DNA of 64,000 nt from Deinandra increscens subsp. villosa (GCA_039602395.1 JBCNJP010000010.1:35118590-35182589); one strand, 5' to 3'. Positions 1 to 11,900 are shown, counted from the stretch's first letter. Numbers and translations are program-made. The notes: generated by a model not told the origin, from the sequence alone.

Positions 1-2442
1 CGAACTGGGAAGTTAGCTCCTTTACTTTGTTAGCGTGTTTTTTCATTGCCTCGCCTCGTATTTCAAAATCACCATTTACTTGGTTTGTTACCAGTAATGA
101 GTCGACTCGTGTAGCCAACTTTTTTACATTCATCCTTCTTGCCAATCGTAACCCTGCCAATAATGCCTCATACTCGGCTTCGTTGTTTGTGCTTGGGAAT
201 TCGAGTCCAATGGCATAAGTTACTTCGACTCCGTATGGGTCGATCAGAACTAAGCCGGCACCCGAACCTTCGCTGTTCTTTGCTCCGTCTGTGTAAAGGG
301 TCCAGACATCTATGCCGGTTACTGGTGGAGGCGGTGTATAGTCATCGGTTGTCGGCTTGTCGGCACTGGGATTGATCTGCAATTCTGTTATGAAATCAGC
401 TATCATTTGCCCCTTAATTCTGTTCGCGGCTTGAAGTGTAACTCGTGTTCGCCGAGTTCGATAGCCCATTTCGCGAATCGGCCTGATGTTTCCGGTCTTT
501 GGATTACCTCCCGAAGGGGGTAGTTCGTGAGCACTGTCACCTTGTAAGCCTGAAAGTATCGGCGTAGGCGCCGGGCAGTGTGGATTAGGGATAATAACAA
601 TGTTTCAATTTTAGTCTACCTGGTTTCAGGGTCTTTCATTGCGCGGCTCACGAAGTAGACTGGAATCTGCTGGTCGGCCCTTTCTGTGCACAAGACCGAG
701 CTTATGGTTTCAGCACCGACAGAGAGATAGAGGACCACCTCTTCGCCTGTTGCCGGCGCAGTTACTGGTGTGAGTGCTGTGAGGCTCTGCTTCAGTTCTA
801 AGAATGCTTTGTCAGCTTCTTCGGTCCAGAGGAACTGTTTTTTGTCGGTGGCTTGCTTTAAGGTTCGGAAGAAGGGCATTGATTTTTCTGCTGACTTGGA
901 GATGAAACGGTGTAGGGCCGCCAGTCGACCATTTAAACATTGAAGCTCTTTCAGGCACTGTGGTGCTTTCATCTGCATGATGGCTTTGATCTTTTCAGGG
1001 TTAGCCATGATGTTGTGGTCGGTGACTATGTGTCCTAAGAATTTGCCTTGTTTCATTCTGAAGGAACACTTTGCTGGGTTGAGCTTCATATTGACAGCTC
1101 TGAGTCGCCCGAAGCTAGGTTTCTTCGATGTCATTGATCATGGTTTCTTCTGTCCTGCTCTTGATGACCAAGTCGTCTACATAGGCTTCCATGTTTCGGC
1201 CGATCAGTGGGTCGAAGACTTGGTTGATCAATCTTTGGTAGGTAGCTCCAGCATTTTTTAAACCGAACGACATCTTTCGGTAACAGAAAATACCCTTGTC
1301 GGTATGGAAGGCTGTTTTTTCTTCATCCTGTCGTGCCATCTTGATCTGGTGGTAGCATTTGTATGCATCGAGGAAACACTTATAGGTGTAACCCGACATG
1401 ACATCTACTTTTGCATCTATGGCTGGCAGGGGGTAGCAATCCTTTGGGCATGCATTATTTAGATTGGTGAAGTCGACGCACATTCTCCATGAGCCGTCAG
1501 ACTTGGCCACCATGACTGGATTGACGATCCAGGTATGCCATTTGACTTTTTCCGCAGGATTCCTGCTTTCACTAACTTCGTTACCTCTTCACATACTGCT
1601 TTCCTTCGGTCCCGACCCATACTTCTCTTTGCTTGGGCAATCGGTCGCTGTTTTGGGTCGACCTTCAAGAGGTGTTCAGTGATTTCCCTTGGTACGCCTG
1701 TCATGTCGGCCGGTGTCCAGGAAAATACGTCCGTGCTGTTGCGTATCAGATTGTACAATTTCTCACGCGTCGGATTAGACAGTTCGAGACCGATGGTGAC
1801 GAGTTGGTCGGGATATTCCTCATTTACTTTCCACTTATTCTGGGCTGCTTCCTCTGTAACATCGGCTGTGAGGTGACAGTCGGATAGAGTGGATCGGACA
1901 GTTGCTATGCCGGCTTTTGTTGGGAACTTCATTAGTCCGTGTGCCGTAGAGACGACACATCCGAATTGGTAGATCGCTGGTCGATCGAAGAGGATATTGT
2001 ATCGTGAAGGTCGGTTGACCACGAGAAATGTTACTTCCTCGGTTCTTGTGTACGACCCATCGGATAAGGTTACCGGTAGGGTAATTTCTCCCTCGGGGAA
2101 GACCATATCGCCACTGAAGCCGACCAACGATGTCTGCGAGAGTCGGAGCTGTTGTTGTACCTGGGTCGGTAATTTGTGGAAACATGCTTTGTACATTATT
2201 TTCGAAGCACTTCCTCCATCGATGTAGGTTCGGTGGACATCATGACCTGCTACTTCGGCGATAATGACCATTGGGCTGAGTGTCGGCACGACCGTGTCTA
2301 GTGCTGGGAAAGAAATCGGTCTGTTAGCCCAACTCTCTCTTCGGAGCTTGGGCTTCTTGCTATGAGAGGCGTGTGTCATTAGGATCGGGGCGTTGTCATT
2401 TTTCTTCTCTTTGTTGTTCTTTTGCTCCTTGATTTCTTTCAA
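1..2442 (-). pseudogene. Tat-clade pol relic (PR, RT, RNase H, partial second RNase H)
   Basis: Broken polyprotein that would process Gag and copy element RNA into cDNA. From 2442 downward: aspartic protease with IDGGSA in place of the usual DTG/DSG-type box (about 2220-1950), then a link ending PIAQAKRSMGRDRRKA. RT follows from about 1540 with CVDFTNLNNACPKD, FGLKNAGATYQRL and the catalytic YVDD near 1170, then RNase H (LYLSVGAETISSVL, PVYFVSRAM). An archaeal-type RNase H begins near 290 (LYTDGAKNSEGS, NNEAEYEALLAG, then RVDSLLVTNQ) and runs off the window. Frame breaks are visible near 1540, 1125, 605 and 405, so no full protein can be made. Integrase must lie beyond position 1. Confidence 0.85.
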
Positions 2443-4041
2443 TAGGTGTGCCAGCTGCCCTGTTTTTACTGCGTGGCTGATCTCCTTTTTTAATTGATGG
2501 CACTCGTCTGTATCGTGACTCTGTCGAGGTGGACATCACAATATTTGGCCATACTTCGATTGGCCGTATTGGAGCCCATTGTTCGTGGCCTACCAAATTG
2601 CCGACTGGCATCCTCTGTTTGTAAAATTTCCCTGGGAGTTTTTGTTAGGTTGGGGTATTCTCTTTTATCGTGCCTCTGGTTAGAGGGAGACGGTCGTTCG
2701 TAAGGTGTAAAGCCGGAGTGTCGACGATCGTCTCGGTTTCCTCTATCTCCTCCCGACTGGAGGGTCGGCGGGAGTCCCTGTTGTGTTGTGGTCGACCTTG
2801 TAACCTCTGTTGTTCGACATACGACTTGTCTCGGAGCTGAGCTGCTTCCTCGCCTCTGATGAATGATTTGTTTCGGTCAAAAGCTTGCTGGATTGTCACA
2901 GGAACTCTGGCACCCATTTCCTTGATCAACTGCCTCGTCCTTAGGCCATGGATAAAAGCTGAAATTTCCTGTCTCTCATCGGCATGGCCGATGGTCAGAG
3001 ACTCGGTTTTGTATCTTTCAAGGAAGGTTCGGAGGGACTCTTGGTCCCCCTGTCGGATATTGTGTAGCTCGATGGGGTCTTTTGCGCACTTCTTCTGCTG
3101 GCCGAAGTGTTTGGAAAAATAACTGTTTCAGCTGGACATAGGTGTCGATCGAGCCATCAGGGAGAGAGTTGAACCAGAGTCTGGCTGGGTCTGAGAGGGT
3201 CTGCACAAACATCTTGCACCACGCGGGAATGGACCACTTTTCTATGCTTGCGGCCGATTTGAAGGCATGTAAGTGGTCCTCGGGGTCGGTGCTGCCATCA
3301 TACGTCTTTATTGTGCTTGGCAGTTTTGTCTTTGGTGGGCACTCGAAGCTCTCTATTCGTTCGGTGAACTTGCTTTCTTCCTCTAGGATGTAGGGTAAAG
3401 AGAAAACATCGGCACTTGCGTCTTTTGGTTCTTCTGCCCTTGTCGCTGGGACTTTGACTCAGGCGTTCAGCTGTGGCTGAGGGCCTGTGCTTTGGTTTGC
3501 CAGGTGTGCTGGACCCGATGGGTGTGGTGGCATGCCATATGGTGAATATAAGGGTATCTGATAAGCTGGTGCCCCGTATGGATTTATAAATGGTGGGTAG
3601 GGGTAAAACTGGTGGCCTGGGAACGGCATCGGTTGTTGCTGGTTAAATGGGAACGGTATTGGACCCGAGGTGTTGGGTGCCGGTATGGGTCCTGCACCGA
3701 CGACTGAAGCTGGTGTTGGCATTGCGGGCCTTAGCTTCTGAGTCGACACCGCCGTGCTGTCGGCTCAGGTCGACTGGTATTGTCTCCCGGTGGTGGAGGC
3801 ATTTCCTCGTTGATAATGGGATCTTCGTCATCGTAGGACAGCTGCACGCGTATGCCCTGTGCCCTTTTAGTCGCTACGTGCTCGTTCAACATCTTTCGGA
3901 GGTGTACGAAGTTTCGGCTTACCAGCTCCGGTGTGAGCGTTAGGGTTTGGGAGTCGGTTATGCCCGATGATCCGGCTGTGTTCTTTCCACTCGGGTGATG
4001 AAGTCTTCCTCGAGGTTCTGTTCACTTCGATTCTCAGACAT
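2443..4041 (-). pseudogene. Tat-clade gag relic
   Basis: Structural capsid gene of the same element, now in several frames. The start I favour is the ATG at 4041, just downstream of the PBS, opening MSENRSEQNLEEDF; that frame stops after about 27 codons. A Pro/Gly-rich N-terminal stretch (3749-3459) is followed by a retrotransposon-gag core. The core has LSDPARLWFNSLPDGSIDTY near 3190-3130, then after a 1-nt shift near 3120 the expected QQKKCAKDP and LRTFLERYKTE. A second core piece (2929-2700) carries IRGEEAAQLRDK. The core matches the plant Retrotrans_gag style. No intact zinc knuckle was found. Confidence 0.75.
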
Positions 4042-4060
4042 TATGCAACTTGTATTAAGG

Positions 4061-4078
4061 ACCGTGCAGATGGCGCCA
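4061..4078 (-). other. Primer-binding site of the left Tat element
   Basis: On the minus strand TGGCGCCATCTGCACGGT follows the LTR end after a 1-nt spacer. It begins with TGGCGCC like the Athila PBS at 14338-14355, but differs after 7 nt. This fits a tRNA-primed Tat element; the exact tRNA is not identified. Confidence 0.65.
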
Positions 4079-4079
4079 A

Positions 4080-4799
4080 TGTAGAATCGGGCTACCGAGA
4101 GTGGCTAGATAGACCGAGGTCTAGGACGAGCTACTCCGATAGGACGACAAAAATGGGGAAAACAGTGAGCCTTTGGTCTGACGGGTCTCGGCTCGGCTAT
4201 TATCTGCAAAACAAAGAAACGCCGTTGTTCTTGGAGGGCAGGACAAGGTGTCCTGCGACCAAGCTCGGGCGTGAGAATAAGTATGCGTTTCGAGAGATTA
4301 AGTGTAATCAGGTCGAAGCTAAGCGCATTGAATGAATTCTAACATGGTGGTCGGGGTGTATTTATAACCCTCAACCTTTGTCTTGTATCGTCATTAATGC
4401 TAATTACCCAAAGGAGGTATGCTGCAGGTCTGCGTCTTGGACTGTGCCAAGTTCCTGCAGTATACGTTTTGGGTAATCACATTAAATGTGCGGTCAGGTC
4501 GGGTGTTGGCACGCCGACATGTTGTTGTGGGAGCGTTGGTCTGTGGTGTCCGTCTCGGACTTGTCGTGCTTGAGTGTCGGCTACCGTATGTGTCGTTTGT
4601 CCGATGCTGAGCGGATGGTTGGTCGACTCCTTCGGGGTCGACCCTTGGTACATGTTGTGTGTCGACCCTGGTGAGGGCCGACTCCTTTTCCTGTGTTACT
4701 TGTCGGCCGGCAGGCTGCGAGGCCGACACTTGTGGCTCGTGTAGTGTTTCGGGTTGGATGTGTGTGTCTATCTCCTTGTGATGTCATCCTACCCGGACA
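4080..4799 (-). repeat. 5' LTR of the left Tat element, 720 bp
   Basis: The minus-strand sequence starts TGTCCGGGTAGGATG at 4799 and ends CCGATTCTACA at 4080, giving TGT...ACA ends directly abutting the PBS. It holds a TATA box near 4362. The U3 part is GC-rich with many GTCGGC/GTCGAC words. Its partner LTR is outside the window. Confidence 0.7.
4358..4367 (-). promoter_or_regulatory. TATA box in LTR of left Tat element
   Basis: TTATAAATAC on the minus strand, inside the LTR and about 280 bp before the LTR-PBS junction. Transcription would run leftwards into gag. This is motif matching plus position only. Confidence 0.5.
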
Positions 4800-5561
4800 T
4801 ACGTCATCACTCTCTTCCTACAAATGTCTGTGCGTGTAATTTAGGTTTTGTTGTTCTACTTGATCTTATGAAAAAGAAGAGCAGGAACTAGAAACAGTTT
4901 GCAGTCAATACATGTTGAATTATTTTATTGTGATTCAGTGCCAGGTTTTCAATTTTGTCTATGTGTTTTTGTGTATAGTGAATGGGCAAGAGTTGAAGAT
5001 GACTCTCAGAGGGCTGTTCAGCTTGATCCTAAATCTTTCAAGCTCCAGATTACCTTAATTATTTGTTATATATATTTATCATTTACCATGACATAAAACA
5101 AGGCAAAAGATAAGGTCAAACATAACCATTTGATGATCCTATTTGAGAATGTACTTAACAAAAGAGCAACATTAGACAGAGAAATGTTCTTATTTTACTT
5201 TTTCTGTTGATATTATAGTGTGTAATATAGCGTTGCTCCTAATTAGCTTTAGCTTTGTATTGTTGCTTACTAGGTTCATGACTTACATTTATAGTTTCTA
5301 CGAGTATAAGCTTACATATTATTACTTTTTCTATGTTATCATATCTTTTGCATATATGATTCTGTTATACTTCTATAGGGCTAAGCCATGTAATATATTG
5401 ATGATTGTGGGAAACTTTAAATGTTATAATATAAGAAGTTATAAGTCATAAGATCACATATTGGTGTAAAAAACGGAGCATAAAGTGGCTTTTTAGCGAT
5501 TGTTCTCTTTTTTAATTATGGACTTCTGTAATTATTTGTATGTTTTTTTGTATGGTTCATG
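4800..5561. other. AT-rich non-coding stretch, probable part of a Helitron-like insertion
   Basis: No gene of its own. It contains a short exon-like match (see 4979-5048) and AT-rich sequence. The same segment resumes at 16149 on the far side of the Athila element, as shown by the shared 177-bp block, and ends in a Helitron-like hairpin plus CTAG at 16808. I could not find a convincing 5' TC terminus. Confidence 0.4.
4979..5048 (+). pseudogene. Exon fragment resembling a TPR exon of the E3 ligase CHIP
   Basis: After an acceptor-like GTGTATAG, the + strand encodes SEWARVEDDSQRAVQLDPKS followed by FK. This resembles the second TPR repeat of plant CHIP (the carboxyl terminus of Hsc70-interacting protein), where a Trp-x-x-Val-Glu-x-Asp segment is followed by Arg-Arg-Ala and Gln-Leu-Asp. 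In the host gene the TPRs bind Hsp70/Hsp90 tails. Similarity stops after the FK, and the rest of the gene is not seen nearby. I read it as a captured or relic exon inside a Helitron-like segment. A different TPR protein is possible. Confidence 0.4.
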
Positions 5562-5738
5562 AGTATGCAGGTGAATGAATAACGAAGCCCTGGGTTTATC
5601 CCATGTGTCCAACATTCAGAACCTTAACAAAAGTAAAAGGCCCATGATTCAATAAAATCCCATCTTATTTGAATCTGAAACAAATTATTTCTGACCAGAC
5701 CATGACATTGCATAAACTTATCTCAAATTCCCTATGCA
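5562..5738 (+). repeat. Left copy of a 177-bp duplication flanking the Athila element
   Basis: Begins AGTATGCAGGTGAATG and ends AATTCCCTATGCA. Read side by side, it is identical over its whole length to 16149-16325 on the other side of the element. It occupies the position of a target-site duplication, but is about 35 times longer than the 5 bp normal for gypsy integrases. Confidence 0.9.
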
Positions 5739-5753
5739 ACGGCGCCAAAAACT
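5739..5753 (-). other. PBS-plus-spacer scrap outside the 3' LTR
   Basis: ACGGCGCCAAAAACT sits between the duplicated flank and the outer edge of the 3' LTR. It matches the PBS/LTR junction at the internal end (ACGGCGCCAAAAAACT, 14348-14362) except for one fewer A. Counting the shared GCA, 12 nt of the PBS are represented (5736-5747). A canonical insertion has no PBS here. Confidence 0.85.
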
Positions 5754-7539
5754 TGATGTGCTGATAAGTGTATATGAAAAATGGGGTTCTACACTATCAA
5801 ATTTTAAATTTATAAATTGGTTATTCACCAGGGGACTATACCAACACACTAAGGCAAGTATACCTGTCGTGCGTAGCACAGTATTGGTAAACACCGGGTT
5901 GTCGAACCTCAGGGACACGAACTTGTTGAAAACAGTCGATTCATAATTCAGCCGGTTTTTGTTTTTATTTTGAAACTGATTTTAATTTAGAAAACTGGAA
6001 ATGACAGTAATTAAATGTTGTTTGGAAAAACAGAGTTTGGTAAAGGATCACTTAGGCATGGCTCCTCCAACTTAGGTTTGACAGGTGTATCGGTAATGCG
6101 TGACTACTTATCTTTGAGGTGAACTAGGGTCCTAAGACAAGGCTTACCTGGTTCCTATGGATAGGTTCACGTTTAGGGTTATAGACACGCCCTACACGGT
6201 TACTACTGGTCCATGGTGAAGTACTGATAAGGTTGCGGTTTATGAAGTGCCCTAGGCTGGGTCCCGAGTTATCGGTGGCTCAACTCACAACTGGTCGAAG
6301 GGTTAGGATAGGTATGGCCCTAACGGTCCTATAGTTGTGAAGCGGTTACAATTAGGTTGATAGGTTGACCTAGTAGGTCCTAGACACGACTAAGCAGGAA
6401 CAGACCCGAGTTATCGGTGAATGCTTGACTACTTGACAATGGGAAGGGTATCTACTAGCTAAGGGTAAGGTGATTTCTCACTCAAACTCTATGGTGGACT
6501 CCTAATCGAATTCTAGGGTTTCCCTGATGATCGTGACTATTTCTAGTTCACGCGTACGCCGCAGGTTCTGTTGTTCGGCTATACAATAGTTCCCTAACGA
6601 TAGAAGGCTTTGCAAGCTAGGGTTAGGGTTCCACAAGACCAGGGATTGACTAGATACAATAAGGAATTCAATTCATCAACCAAATCAAAGCAATCATAAC
6701 TTTTACTTCATAAATGCAAATGTAAACGAAAAACCGATACTTATAAAGTCAAACCATGGTTGGATTCGCCTCGCCTAAGCGATACGATGAGTTTAGCCAA
6801 CCATGTTAATGTTTAAACATATATAGATCAGATCTAAACAATAGTTCATGGCTAAATGTAAATACAATACCAAATAGAAGCTCGAAATGATGAAAAACGC
6901 TACTTTACGACTCGTTGAAGGCTCCAAATCTTCAAATCTTCGAAGGACTTCAATGAGGGCTTTCTATGGCTTTTTCTCTGCTCTCCAAGATGTGTTGAAT
7001 GGTGGAAATGAGCCCTCTATTTATAGGGGCCGAAATCACGAAACTTCCAAAATTGGGTTTTTGGTCTGTCACGGCCTGCTACCCAGGGACAGGGTGCTTC
7101 ACGGCCTGGACAGGGTCTTCACGGCCTGGCTATCCAGGGACAGGGTGCCTCACGGCCTGGACAAGTTCTTCACGGCCGTGAAGGCTCTTCACAGCTTGCA
7201 GGTCAAGCCGTGACACAGTTTTCACCGGTGACTGGTTTGCGGCTCAGTGTCCCAGCTTGGTCAGGATCTTCACAGCTTGGTCTAGGCCGTGACAGGGTGT
7301 CTCACGGCCTGCAAGCCGTGAAGTTTTTCTGCACTTTTTGATTTTGACTTCTGCGTTTGACCGGTTGACCCGAACTTTGACTTTTCATCATTTTTGCCTC
7401 GTTTTCCGTGCCAAGCCTGTTTTAACCTGTAAACTCATGATGTTCATCAGTAACAAACATAATTTGACGTTTTCGAGTTTATTTTGACGTTTTTAGCCCG
7501 AAATCGGTTATCTTTTCATATCCAAAACCACACACATCA
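5754..7539 (-). repeat. 3' LTR of the Athila element
   Basis: 1,786 bp, running as + strand TGATGTGCTGATAAG to ACCACACACATCA. Same length as, and visually identical to, 14363-16148. It contains a GC-rich block of repeated CACGGCC words. The open frames inside it (for example 6887-7213) occur in both LTRs and look like chance. Confidence 0.93.
7070..7325 (+). repeat. Repeated TCACGGCCTG words inside the LTR
   Basis: About ten irregular copies of TCACGGCCTG, CACAGCTTG or their complement GCCGTGA. They are interspersed with two CCAGGGACAGGGTGC units and include the palindrome TTCACGGCCGTGAA. The same block lies at about 15679-15934 in the other LTR. It stands out as GC-rich in an otherwise AT-rich LTR. 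Confidence 0.7.
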
Positions 7540-7556
7540 AACATCCCCATACTTAA
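7540..7556 (-). other. Polypurine tract of the Athila element
   Basis: The minus-strand TAAGTATGGGGATGTT directly precedes the TGATGTGTG start of the 3' LTR, as expected for the plus-strand primer. A hairpin (ATTGCTTG-TCCC-CAAGCAAT, 7559-7578) lies just upstream in element orientation. Confidence 0.75.
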
Positions 7557-7578
7557 ACATTGCTTGTCCCCAAGCAAT

Positions 7579-8983
7579 CATTTTTAATCTCGACACTACT
7601 ACAACTCTATCTTAACCACATAGACATCTAGATGTACATATTCGGTCCGCAAGATTTACAATCAATACTAGGGTTTACAACCTCACAGGTTTTAATGAAT
7701 TTGAAAACTCACAAAATCTCTCAACCAAATAATGCGAACCATTTTTCTATCATTTTTTTTTCTCAACTCACCAAATCACTCGACCTATGGGTGTAATATT
7801 TGAAGTGAACGCTCAGGTCAAGCATATCTAAGTGTTTCTTGGGTTTATATATACGATCGTGCCGCCGAGTTCGTTATGGGATCCGACCAAAAAAATGGAG
7901 GGGGATACTCAAACATTTGCTCACATATACGGGTGTGTGAGCTACCACCCTAAACGTATATCTTGGCGTATACGTACAGCCGTTTCACAATTTTCATTGT
8001 GATTTATTTATTTCTATTTTTTTCTTTAGCTTGATTTAGGGTTTTACAACCTTTTAATGCAAGACTAAATTTTGGATTTTTTTTTTTTTTTTTTGAATAT
8101 AAATATACTGGAGCTATGCAGAAAGTCCAGTATCTTCGGGCAATTGACGACCCGGAGAAGATCCATAACGACTCAAGGCGATTAATTTGACACGGTCTCA
8201 ACATAAACCTAGAACATGTTTTAGACATACGACATCCCTCATAACTATGATTTTTTCCATTTTTCACCTAAATATATATATATATTTTTTTCTTGTAGGC
8301 TTAATCTCACAAGGGAAGTCCGGCGAGTGGGTTTTTCCTGGTTCACAAAACTCGATCGAGAAACTTTGATCATGCGATTTTTATGAAAATAAACCTTTAA
8401 GGAAAACCTTTCTTGCGACTTGCAGACACGATAAGGCACAAATAAATTATCTATGATTTACGTTAAAAACGGTGTACTTTCGTGTCATGTGAGATTGGGA
8501 AAAATTTTCAAAATTTTGGGGGATTTTCAGACTTTTGATGTGGTGAGGGAGTTATGTTCAATTTGCTTAGCCAACCCTTGCCATCCCCATACTTAGAAAA
8601 ATGCAGTGTCCTCAATGCTGAAAATATAGAAATAAACAAAAGGGTTGGGTAAAAGGAACTCCCTGTTTGTCGTGATTGCCCATGATACTCAATTCCACAC
8701 ACATCGAACAACTTGCTACTGCATTGTCATACTTCAAGCCAAAGTTTCATCACCATGTACAAGAAATATACAGAAAGGCAAACACACTAGCACGTTATCA
8801 TAAAAGCTCAATTATTGAAGAATTGCGCACCTGGTTGCTAATCCGATTCCTGCAAAACAAAAATTTACAAAGCCACACAAAAATCAAAGAAAATTTAAAA
8901 TAAAGAAATACAAAAGCACGGGTTGCCTCCCGCAAAGCGCTTAATTTATTAACGAGTCTTTAGCTCGACTCGGCCCCTGTGAA
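7579..8983 (-). other. Non-coding 3' region of the Athila element
   Basis: About 1.4 kb between the pol stop and the PPT. No credible ORF is seen; many Athila elements carry an env-like ORF here. It contains a second PPT-like sequence (8582-8595) and GGGAGGCAACCCG (about 8919-8931, minus strand), which I remember as common after pol in Athila elements. An AT-rich run sits at 8270-8290 and a poly-T run at about 8077-8094. Confidence 0.6.
8582..8595 (-). other. Second PPT-like sequence
   Basis: TAAGTATGGGGATG on the minus strand, identical to the core of the PPT at 7542-7555 and about 1.04 kb upstream of it. It could act as an internal plus-strand primer, or mark the edge of a lost env-like region. 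Confidence 0.5.
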
Positions 8984-11900
8984 TTATTCAGGGGGCTTTT
9001 GGAAGCTCAGATCTTCCACAAAAGCTCTGCCAACGGGCCCTTCAATATACTGTTTCAGTCTGTGCCCGTTTACCTTGAATGGGATTCCATCCTCTCCTGC
9101 TATTTCCACTGTGCCATATGAAAATACCTGTGTAACAGTGTATGGACCACTCCATCTAGAGCGCAATTTTCCTGGAAATAACTTCAGACGCGAATTGTAT
9201 AACAGCACACGATCCCCATACTTGAATTCTTTCTTCTCCTTGAGTTTTTGATCGTGGGAGTTTGCCGTTTTGTCCTTGTATCGTCTGACGCTCTCGTATG
9301 CCGCGTCTCTCAATTCCTGAAGCTCGTTCAGTTGCAGAAGGCGCTCTTCGCCAGATTTCATCAAGTCTATGTTTACTGCGCGCATCGCCCAATACGATTT
9401 GTGCTCTAATTCAACGGGCAGATGACAGGACTTCCCGTATACGAGTCTAAAGGGAGTGGTGCCGATTGGTGTCTTATAGGTTGTGCGAAAAGCCCATAAT
9501 GCGTCATCAAGCTTCTCGGACCAGTCTTTTCGATTAACGCTGCACGTCCTTTCCAGAATACGTTTAATTCCTCTGTTAGACACCTCGACCTGCCCACTAG
9601 TTTGCGGATGGTATGGCGTTGCTAGCCTATGATTAACACCGTATCTTTTCAAGAGCTTCTCCATCTGGGAATTGCAGAAATGAGTGCCTCGGTCGCTGAT
9701 TAAGGCTTTTGGTGTACCAAAACGCGCAAACAACTTCTTCAAGAACTTTGTAACTACTCGTGCGTCATTCGTTGGGAGGGCTTGGGCCTCTACCCATTTC
9801 GAGACATAATCGACAGCGACGAGTATGTACTTGTTTCCATATGATGACGGAAACGGCCCCATGAAGTCAATACCCCAGACGTCAAATATTTCGCAAGCTT
9901 GAATGGGGTTTTGTGGCATCTCATTTCTGGCTGAGATATTTCCAGCCCTTTGGCATGCGTCACATCCTCTCACAAGTTCATGGGCGTCTTTGAAGATTGT
10001 GGGCCAGTAGAAACCGGAGTCTAGAACCTTTCTCGCCGTATTGTTGGCGGCATTGTGGCCTCCGGTTGGCCCGTCATGACAATGATGTAGGATTTTACGC
10101 GCTTCCTCGCCAAAGACGCAACGACGGATGACTTGATCAGCTCCAGTGCGATAGAGGAATGGATCCTCCCAAATGTAGTATTTTACGTCCGTAAAGAATT
10201 TACGACGTTGCTGATGCGTCATGCCTTTCCTAACAACACCCCCAGCCAGATAGTTAGCGAAATCCGCGAACCAGGGGGTTCCGTTGACAACGGTATGGCT
10301 TTCGTGAGCAGAGATGGCGAACAAGGATTCACATGGGAAGTTTTCGTTGATTTTTGGTTCCTTGTTCTGGACTTCAGGATTCTCCAGACGAGATAGGTGG
10401 TCAGCAGCGACGTTTTCGGCTCCCTTCTTATCGATGATCTCAATATCAAATTCCTGGAGCAGCAAGATCCATCTGATCAGACGAGGCTTCGCATCTTGCT
10501 TGTTGAATAGGTATTTGATTGCTGCATGGTCAGTGAAGACTTTCGTTTTTGACAGAACGAGATAGGAGCGGAATTTATCAAACGCGTAGACCACAGCGAG
10601 CAGCTCTTTTTCAGTAGTGGTGTAGTTTTCTTGGGCATCATCAAGTGTTTTACTAGCGTAATAGATCGGATGGAATCGTTTATCCTTACGCTGCCCAAGG
10701 ACTGCTCCGACGGCATGGTCGCTTGCGTCGCACATGAGTTCGAATGGCAACGACCAATCAGGCGCCATCATAATGGGAGCATTCACCAACTTTTCTTTTA
10801 TCAGATCGAAGGCACGAATGCAGTCAGCGGAGAAGTTAAAAGGGACATCTTTTTCAAGCAATTGGGTCATGGGACGCGTGAGTTTAGAGAAATCTTTGAT
10901 GAAGCGGCGATAGAATCCCGCATGACCCAGAAAGCTTCTGACAGCTTTGACATTGGTGGGGTGAGGGAGTTTGCTGATTGTTTCAATCTTAGCTCTATCA
11001 ACCTCAATCCCTGCTTTGGATATCTTGTGACCAAGTACGATGCCCTCAGTGACCATGAAATGGCACTTTTCCCAATTGAGCACTAGATTTGTTTCCTCGC
11101 ACCTGGCCATCATTCTGTCAAGGTTTTTCAAGCAAGTATCGAATGAGTCCCCATAGACAGAAAAGTCATCCATGAAGACCTCCATGGAATCTTCTATCAT
11201 TTCGCTGAAGATCGCGACCATGCATCTTTGAAAGGTCGCAGGCGCATTGCAGAGCCCGAAGGGCATACGCCTATAAGCAAAAGTTCCGACAGGGCATGTG
11301 AAAGTTGTCTTCTCTTGATCCTCCGGAGCGATGGGGATCTGAAAGTACCCTGAGAAACCGTCAAGAAAACAGTAATACTGCTTTCCTGACAACCTTTCCA
11401 ACATCTGGTCGATGAAGGGGAGAGGGAAATGGTCCTTGCGAGTAGCGTCGTTTAACTTTCGATAGTCAATGCATACTCGCCACCCAGTCACTGTGCGGGT
11501 GGGAACCAACTCATTTTTCTCATTCGTTATCACTGTCATGCCACCCTTTTTCGGGACAACTTGTACTGGACTCACCCATTTGGAGTCTGAGATTGGGTAG
11601 ATGAGTCCAGCGTCCATGAGCTTGATAACTTCTTTCTTCACGACCTCCTGCATGTTAGGATTCAACCTTCGTTGATGCTGTGCCACTGGTTTAAAATCTT
11701 CTTCCATCAGAATCTTGTGGGTGCAGAAGGCTGGGTTAATCCCTTTAATGTCTGATATTTTCCAGGCGATGGCCTGCTGGTGCTTCTTCAGAACCTCTAG
11801 AAGATTTTGCTTTTGATCGTCTTTGAGGTGGGAGGCTATAATCACAGGCCGCTTACCTTGGTCGTCTAGGAAGGCGTACTCCAAATGTGATGGGAGCGGT

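Larger units (their letters stand above)
1..4799 (-). mobile_element. Ty3/gypsy Tat-clade element, truncated by window edge
   Basis: Left-truncated LTR retrotransposon read right to left: LTR (4080-4799), PBS, gag, protease, RT, RNase H, then the start of a second RNase H at the window edge. The Tat assignment rests on the RT style (CPKD and NAGATYQRL motifs, YVDD box) followed by an extra archaeal-type RNase H (YTDGA, NNEAEYEAL). The coding part is broken into at least six frames, so this copy is dead. Its 3' LTR lies outside the window, so age cannot be judged from LTR divergence. Confidence 0.85.

Noticed and set aside
5718..5918. 66-codon minus-strand ORF across the 3' LTR edge (and 14330-14527)
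   Set aside because: It spans the LTR end and the PBS scrap; a chance frame duplicated with the LTR.
6887..7213. 108-codon ORF in the Athila LTR (also at 15496-15822)
   Set aside because: It lies inside an LTR, is built from the CACGGCC repeats, resembles no known protein and occurs twice only because the LTR does.
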